From Actinomycetota bacterium (GTDB lineage Bacteria > Actinomycetota > Actinomycetes > Nanopelagicales > Nanopelagicaceae): a DNA stretch of 11,370 bases. The notes beneath the pieces were generated by a model, which saw only the letters and a program-made list of their open reading frames with translations, made no database searches and was not told the DNA's origin. Shown in pieces: positions 7,509 to 11,370 of this stretch. The position numbers and the translations under genes were made by a program. How positions within the stretch are numbered: position 1 is the stretch's first letter; every line of letters starts with the position of its first letter. The stretch is from the NCBI GenBank assembly GCA_009699765.1, contig WLNN01000031.1:1-11370 (forward strand). The letters run 5' to 3'.

Positions 7509-7943
7509 CTACTTCTTGAGGAGAGTTGCGAGAGCTTTGAGTGCTAAAGCGTAAGAATCAGGGCCGAATCCTCCGATTGTTCCAGTCGCAATACCAGATA
7601 TCACTGATGTGTGGCGAAATTCTTCTCGAGCAAGTGGGTTTGATAGATGAACTTCGATGAGTGGCGCCTTAACGAGTTCGGCTGCATCACGAATTGCATA
7701 TGAGTAATGAGTGAAAGCTGCTGGATTGATGATAACTGGAGTTTTCGAATCTGCTGCTTGATGAAGCCAGCCGATAATCTCTGACTCCTGATCGCTTTGG
7801 CGAACATCAGCCTCAAACCCTAGATCCGTGGCTGCCTGAGTAACAAATTCAACCAACGCTGGATAAGAGAGGTCCCCGTAAATCGAGGAGTCACGAATAT
7901 CGAGACGTGAAAGATTGGGACCATTAATTACTAGTACCTTCAT
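7509..7943 (-). CDS. aroQ: 3-dehydroquinate dehydratase, type II
   Basis: Dehydrates 3-dehydroquinate to 3-dehydroshikimate, shikimate pathway step 3. The 144-residue length is typical of the dodecameric type II enzyme. Visible motifs are INGPNLSRL (6-14), the catalytic Tyr22 in IYG with Arg17 nearby, NPAAFTHYSYAIRDA (73-87), and EVHLSNPLAREEFRHTS (97-113) carrying His99, Ser101, Asn102 and Arg110. The usual NLLGxR after GPNL reads SRLDIR, a mild divergence. The ATG overlaps the aroB stop by 4 nt (ATGA), with GAGAGGG about 7 nt before the start. A pepQ-type peptidase gene, which lies between aroQ and efp in Mycobacterium tuberculosis as I recall, is absent here. Confidence 0.96.
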   Translation of the reverse strand: MKVLVINGPNLSRLDIRDSSIYGDLSYPALVEFVTQAATDLGFEADVRQSDQESEIIGWLHQAADSKTPVIINPAAFTHYSYAIRDAAELVKAPLIEVHLSNPLAREEFRHTSVISGIATGTIGGFGPDSYALALKALATLLKK

Positions 7944-9007
7944 TGGAGAACCCTCTCATAAGTCGCCTTTAATTCTTCCTCTGTGACACCCTCAATTCGG
8001 TCACAAACTCCGATATCGTTCAAAACAACAAAGCGAATTGAATTACCGCGAGATTTCTTATCTAAGGCAATGGCCGAATACAGTGCATCCCAATTTGTCG
8101 AACCGGCGATATTTGCGAGTGAGGTAGGCAGACCTACAGCCTTAAGAATCTCGCGGTGACTCCGCAGAACCTGCTCAGTAATGAGGCCACGTGAGGCAGC
8201 TAACTCTGCAACAAAGACCATTCCAATCGAGACGGCCTCGCCGTGTCTAATTGAATAATCCGAAACTCTCTCAATCGCATGTCCAAAGGTATGGCCGTAG
8301 TTCAAGATTTCTCGAAGTTCTGATTCTTTAAAATCCGCACTTACAACCTTAGCTTTAGTTGCAACAGAGCGTTCGATTAAATTCACAACAAGAGCGCCGT
8401 TACTGCGAATTGCAGCAACATCTTTGCCTTCAATTATTTCCAATATTTGCGCATCATCAATAAAGCCACACTTAATTACTTCGGCAAGACCTGCTGTAAA
8501 GTCGCGATCACTGAGCGTTGATAGCCAAGACGGGTCGATAATCACCGAGATAGGTGAATGAAAGGCTCCTATTAAATTTTTTCCATATGGGGAGTTGATT
8601 CCTGTCTTTCCGCCTACGGAAGCATCAACCATGCCAGCCAGGGTTGTAGGAATTGCAACCCAGTCTATTCCGCGTAACCACGAAGCAGCAGCAAAGCCTG
8701 CTAAATCAGTAACCGTTCCTCCGCCTATCGCAACGATTAAATCACTTCGCGTGAATCCTTTTTCACCCAATTTATTCCAAAGATAGTTAATGACTGTTGA
8801 ACTTTTGCCCGCTTCACCATCAGGCACCTCGAGTGTTACGACCTCTGCGCTACCAAAGGAAAAATTTGGCATCGACGACGCCATCGTTGCAGAGTAAATC
8901 ACTGCAACTCGAGAACGTTTCGTTGCGAAAGGCGATAAATCTCCACGCCAATCTCCGGTAATTCGAACCTTATACTCGCGCTCGGCCGTGACTGTTATTT
9001 CAGCCAT
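7940..9007 (-). CDS. aroB: 3-dehydroquinate synthase
   Basis: Converts DAHP to 3-dehydroquinate using NAD+ and a divalent metal, shikimate pathway step 2. The protein has 355 residues. The NAD-binding region has DGEAGKSS (63-70) and GGGTVTDLAGFAAASWLRG (95-113), and is followed by PTTLAGMVDASVGGKTGIN (120-138). The metal ligands are recognisable as Glu176 (GLAEVIK), His239 (NYGHTFGHAIE) and His255 (RHGEAV), with the 16-residue spacing between the two histidines expected from the fungal enzyme. The ATG overlaps the aroK stop by 8 nt (ATGGCTGA), and the GG-rich AGAGGTAAGGGG upstream can serve as Shine-Dalgarno. The end overlaps aroQ by 4 nt. Confidence 0.97.
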   Translation of the reverse strand: MAEITVTAEREYKVRITGDWRGDLSPFATKRSRVAVIYSATMASSMPNFSFGSAEVVTLEVPDGEAGKSSTVINYLWNKLGEKGFTRSDLIVAIGGGTVTDLAGFAAASWLRGIDWVAIPTTLAGMVDASVGGKTGINSPYGKNLIGAFHSPISVIIDPSWLSTLSDRDFTAGLAEVIKCGFIDDAQILEIIEGKDVAAIRSNGALVVNLIERSVATKAKVVSADFKESELREILNYGHTFGHAIERVSDYSIRHGEAVSIGMVFVAELAASRGLITEQVLRSHREILKAVGLPTSLANIAGSTNWDALYSAIALDKKSRGNSIRFVVLNDIGVCDRIEGVTEEELKATYERVLQ

Positions 9008-9533
9008 TTTCGATCCCCTTACCTCTTAATTCATAGGCGATTCCGATTTCAGTAACAATATCTGCAACGGATCTATTATCAACTTCAACAACATAGTTTG
9101 CGACTCCCTCGTAAATGGGGGCTCGCTCATTCATGAGTGTCTGCCATTGCTGACGTGGATTACCCATTAATAAAGGACGACCTTGATTGAAACCAACACG
9201 GGAAGACACCTGAGAAAGCGAAATTTTGAGATAGACGATAAATGCCCCACTCGCTCTCAATGCTGACTGTGCATCTATGCTGACACACGCGCCCCCACCT
9301 AGGGCGAGAATGGTTTCATCTTCTAAAAGAGCCGTGCGAAGAATTATCTTCTCCAATTTTCGAAAAGCTTCTTCACCATCTTCAATAAATATTTCAGAAA
9401 TTTCGCGACCTGACTGCGAAACAATCATTTCATCAGTGTCACGGAAGGTAATCCCAAAATCCATTGCAATGTGCTTACCAACTGTTGTCTTACCTGAGCC
9501 CATTGGCCCAATCAAGATGATACGAGGCGCCAT
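9000..9533 (-). CDS. aroK: Shikimate kinase
   Basis: Phosphorylates shikimate at the 3-hydroxyl with ATP, pathway step 5. The 177 residues show the P-loop GPMGSGKTT (9-17), the Walker B-like DTD (32-34), shikimate-binding Arg58 (FRKLE) and the GGG at 79-81, and the lid segment GRPLL (118-122). The ATG immediately follows the aroC TAA (TAAATG) with no spacer and no clear Shine-Dalgarno, so translation is probably coupled to aroC. The 3' end overlaps aroB by 8 nt. The family also includes some look-alike kinases, but the neighbours settle the assignment. Confidence 0.97.
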   Translation of the reverse strand: MAPRIILIGPMGSGKTTVGKHIAMDFGITFRDTDEMIVSQSGREISEIFIEDGEEAFRKLEKIILRTALLEDETILALGGGACVSIDAQSALRASGAFIVYLKISLSQVSSRVGFNQGRPLLMGNPRQQWQTLMNERAPIYEGVANYVVEVDNRSVADIVTEIGIAYELRGKGIENG

Positions 9534-10715
9534 TTACTTAAAGCGAAGATTTTCCATATATGAGAGATAGTTGCGTCGAGTTTCTCCGACTGAATCTCCG
9601 CCGAATTTCTCGAGCACTGCCTCGGCGAGAACTAAGGCAGCCATTGCTTCTCCAACAATTCCAGCTGCCGGAACCGCACACACATCAGAACGCTGGTTAA
9701 TGGCCTTAGCTGCCTCACCAGTAGATACATCGATCGTGTCTAGCGCCTTTGGAACAGTTGAAATCGGCTTCATAGCAATGGATACCCGCAGAACTTCACC
9801 GTTGGACATTCCGCCTTCAGTGCCCCCTGCGCGATCTGTACGTCTCACAATCTTTCCCGCTGAATTCTTTTCAATTTCATCATGAGCCATTGATCCACGA
9901 CGAGTTGCTGATGTGAAGCCATCACCGATTGCTACGCCCTTAATCGCTTGAATACCCATCATCGCTGCTGAAAGTCGTGCGTCGAGTCGTCGATCCCAAT
10001 GCACATGGGAACCGAGGCCTGGAGGAAGGTTGTAAGCAAGAATTTCGCAGACTCCACCAAGTGTGTCTCCATCCTTATGGGCGGATTCGATCTCTGCAAC
10101 CATCGCCGCTGAATATTCTGGATAGGCACAGCGGACTGGGTCAGCATCTACTCGAGACATATCGGAAGGAGTAGGTAGTGGAAGATTTTCGGAAATTGCT
10201 GCGCTGCCGATTGAAGTAACATGACTTAGAATTTCAATTCCAACACTTTGCTTGATGAAGGCACGCGCTATAGCACCGAGAGCAACTCTGGCCGCCGTCT
10301 CTCTTGCACTTGCTCGTTCTAAAATTGGTCGTGCATCGTCAAAATCGTACTTCTGCATTCCAACGAGATCGGCATGGCCAGGACGTGGGCGAGATAACGG
10401 TGCATTGCGTGCCAAATCCTTAATCTCATCAATTGGAAGCGCATCGGCTGACATTACTTTTTCCCACTTCGGCCATTCGCTGTTTCCAACTTGAATCGAA
10501 ATCGGACCGCCCTGGCTCTCGCCCAAGCGAACTCCGCCAAGTATGGAGATTTTATCTGCCTCAAAAGTTTGTCTAGCTCCTCGACCGGTTCCCAGTCGGC
10601 GTCGAGCTAAATGGAAATCGATGTCAGCGGTTGAAATTTGAATATGGGCAGGTAAGCCTTCAACGATTGCAGAGAGGGCGGGGCCATGTGATTCACCAGC
10701 AGTAATCCAACGCAT
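9534..10715 (-). CDS. aroC: Chorismate synthase
   Basis: Converts 5-enolpyruvylshikimate-3-phosphate to chorismate with reduced FMN, the final shikimate step. From the ATG at 10713-10715 the protein has 393 residues, normal for actinobacteria, and begins with the canonical [12 protein letters not shown]. Further signatures are [17 protein letters not shown], the [17 protein letters not shown] region, [17 protein letters not shown] and [17 protein letters not shown]. The frame is open up to 10826, which would add 37 residues and overlap the upstream peptidase gene. Those residues do not resemble the family, so the shorter start is used. The Shine-Dalgarno is poor. A GACAAT, one mismatch from TANNNT, lies 6 nt before the ATG and hints at a possible leaderless transcript. 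Confidence 0.96.
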   Translation of the reverse strand: MRWITAGESHGPALSAIVEGLPAHIQISTADIDFHLARRRLGTGRGARQTFEADKISILGGVRLGESQGGPISIQVGNSEWPKWEKVMSADALPIDEIKDLARNAPLSRPRPGHADLVGMQKYDFDDARPILERASARETAARVALGAIARAFIKQSVGIEILSHVTSIGSAAISENLPLPTPSDMSRVDADPVRCAYPEYSAAMVAEIESAHKDGDTLGGVCEILAYNLPPGLGSHVHWDRRLDARLSAAMMGIQAIKGVAIGDGFTSATRRGSMAHDEIEKNSAGKIVRRTDRAGGTEGGMSNGEVLRVSIAMKPISTVPKALDTIDVSTGEAAKAINQRSDVCAVPAAGIVGEAMAALVLAEAVLEKFGGDSVGETRRNYLSYMENLRFK

Positions 10716-10770
10716 GGCCGTATTGTCGCAGAAAGAGCCACTTACTCGCACCTTAAAAAGCGGGAACGCC

Positions 10771-11163
10771 TCACATAACGAGATAGATCGCAGTAAAAGG
10801 CAGCAGAATTGTTGGACCAAAGGCAACCGAGCCCTTGATGCCCTTTCGAGCCAACGTTGAAGTCACTAGTGTCAAAGAGGCGCAAGCGAGGAAGAGCGAG
10901 AAATATTGGTGGGATATTAAAACCGCGCTCTGTGTCAGTAAAAGCACTACAACTAACTTGAAATCTCCCATACCTAGATTAATCAATATAGATAAGGCCA
11001 GAGCTATCACCGTATATAGCAAAGTCATTAGTATCGAGAGAGTGTGTGAATCAGAGATCAAAACTGCAGCTAGGGCTAAATTTGAGCGATTTGAAATCTT
11101 CTGAGAGCGAATGTCGACGACAGAAATATATAGAGTGAGAAGCAATAGAAGAAACTTGATCAT
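10771..11163 (-). CDS. Short prepilin peptidase (A24 family, membrane aspartic protease)
   Basis: Predicted to cleave the leader peptide of type IV or Tad/Flp-type prepilins at the inner face of the membrane. The 130-residue protein is mostly hydrophobic, with about four or five membrane segments. Both catalytic aspartates of the A24 family are visible: Asp17 in [10 protein letters not shown] (16-25) and Asp67 in GMGDFK (64-69). The C-terminal FGPTILLPF also fits the family. The N-terminal methyltransferase domain of full-length PilD is absent, and the usual IPN after the first aspartate reads ISN (Ser24). The start is the only ATG in frame after an upstream TGA, with a weak GAG before it. 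A small A24 peptidase between aroE and aroC also occurs in Streptomyces as I recall. No pilin or pilus assembly gene is in the window, so its substrate is unknown. Confidence 0.85.
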   Translation of the reverse strand: MIKFLLLLLTLYISVVDIRSQKISNRSNLALAAVLISDSHTLSILMTLLYTVIALALSILINLGMGDFKLVVVLLLTQSAVLISHQYFSLFLACASLTLVTSTLARKGIKGSVAFGPTILLPFTAIYLVM

Positions 11164-11187
11164 CTCGAGAATGTATCGTCATCTCGA
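11160..11187 (-). repeat. Direct repeat TCGAGATGA around the prepilin peptidase start codon
   Basis: TCGAGATGA occurs at 11179-11187 and again at 11160-11168, 19 nt apart, read on the minus strand. The second copy contains the real start ATG. The first contains an ATG in a different frame. It may be a remnant of a small duplication that provides a decoy start, or it may be chance. Confidence 0.45.
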
Positions 11188-11209
11188 ACCTAAAAAACTT
11201 ACCTGTGGA

Positions 11210-11370
11210 TTAACGATGAGCTTTCTGCAATATAGGTCGCAAATGTTTCGCAAGCGAAATTTCATCAAGATCGGCCTGAAGAGCTAGGCCAAGTTGATGT
11301 ATTCCCTGATATAGCAAAAGTTCCAAACCATTAATCACGACTCCTCCGGCATCCGACCACCTAGAAGCCA
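11210..11370 (-). CDS. aroE: Shikimate dehydrogenase, C-terminal 52 residues (5' end outside window)
   Basis: Reduces 3-dehydroshikimate to shikimate with NADPH, pathway step 4. Only the end is present. The minus-strand frame reads GGVVINGLELLLYQGIHQLG and ends in QKAHR with a TAA at 11210-11212. The G(x)VVxGLELLxxQG segment is the conserved C-terminal helix of AroE, with the glutamine that contacts shikimate. The gene lies upstream of the prepilin peptidase gene with a 46-nt gap, matching the position of aroE in actinobacterial aro clusters. The fragment is short, but motif and context agree. Confidence 0.9.
   Translation of the reverse strand, partial: ASRWSDAGGVVINGLELLLYQGIHQLGLALQADLDEISLAKHLRPILQKAHR

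Noticed and set aside
9277..9570. Plus-strand open frame of 97 codons
   Set aside because: Antisense to aroK and the aroC end, with composition typical of a shadow frame.
10716..10826. 37-residue extension of AroC
   Set aside because: Overlaps the prepilin peptidase gene and adds sequence before the canonical [12 protein letters not shown]-terminus.
10835..11104. Plus-strand open frame of 89 codons
   Set aside because: Antisense to the prepilin peptidase, which has both catalytic aspartates. No independent support.
1..11370. Mobile elements, CRISPR array, tRNA or rRNA genes, defence or biosynthetic system
   Set aside because: None seen. The DNA is almost fully accounted for by conserved housekeeping genes in conserved order, with no transposase, long repeat array or RNA gene signature.

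Overview
The window is a compact block of housekeeping genes from a low-GC actinobacterium (roughly 45% G+C by eye). Gene order points to Actinobacteria: aroE, a small A24 prepilin peptidase, aroC, aroK, aroB, aroQ, efp, nusB, bldD, pyrR, pyrB, pyrC, carA, carB. As I recall it, this is essentially the Streptomyces order. The BldD-type regulator and the PGKGP-loop EF-P fit the same phylum. The modest GC, almost absent intergenic DNA and chained overlaps suggest a streamlined lineage such as the freshwater acI group (Nanopelagicales). That placement is inference.

Positions 1-5814, minus strand, hold the pyrimidine operon in transcription order pyrR, pyrB, pyrC, carA and carB, with carB cut by the window edge. 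It encodes the regulator PyrR and the first three steps of UMP synthesis: carbamoyl phosphate, carbamoyl aspartate and dihydroorotate. Every junction overlaps by 1 or 8 nt. The pyrR leader carries a recognisable PyrR-binding RNA hairpin (5828-5845) one nucleotide from the pyrR Shine-Dalgarno, so the operon is probably controlled by PyrR-dependent translational repression.

Positions 5815-6457 hold the divergent control region and bldD on the plus strand. The BldD homologue keeps the RxD-x8-RxxD cyclic-di-GMP signature. The 163-bp divergent region also holds candidate overlapping promoters, a GC-rich inverted repeat and an imperfect BldD-box-like sequence.

Positions 6472-11370, minus strand, hold a second co-directional cluster: aroE (3' end only), a short prepilin peptidase, aroC, aroK, aroB, aroQ, efp and nusB. 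aroB, aroQ, aroE, aroK and aroC cover shikimate-pathway steps 2, 3, 4, 5 and 7. efp and nusB add translation and transcription factors. nusB converges on bldD with only 14 nt between stop codons.

No tRNA, rRNA, insertion sequence, CRISPR array or prophage was seen, and no gene-free stretch exceeds 300 bases. I found no new multi-gene system. The points worth a second look are regulatory (PyrR hairpin, divergent bldD/pyrR region, c-di-GMP motif) and small protein-level features.
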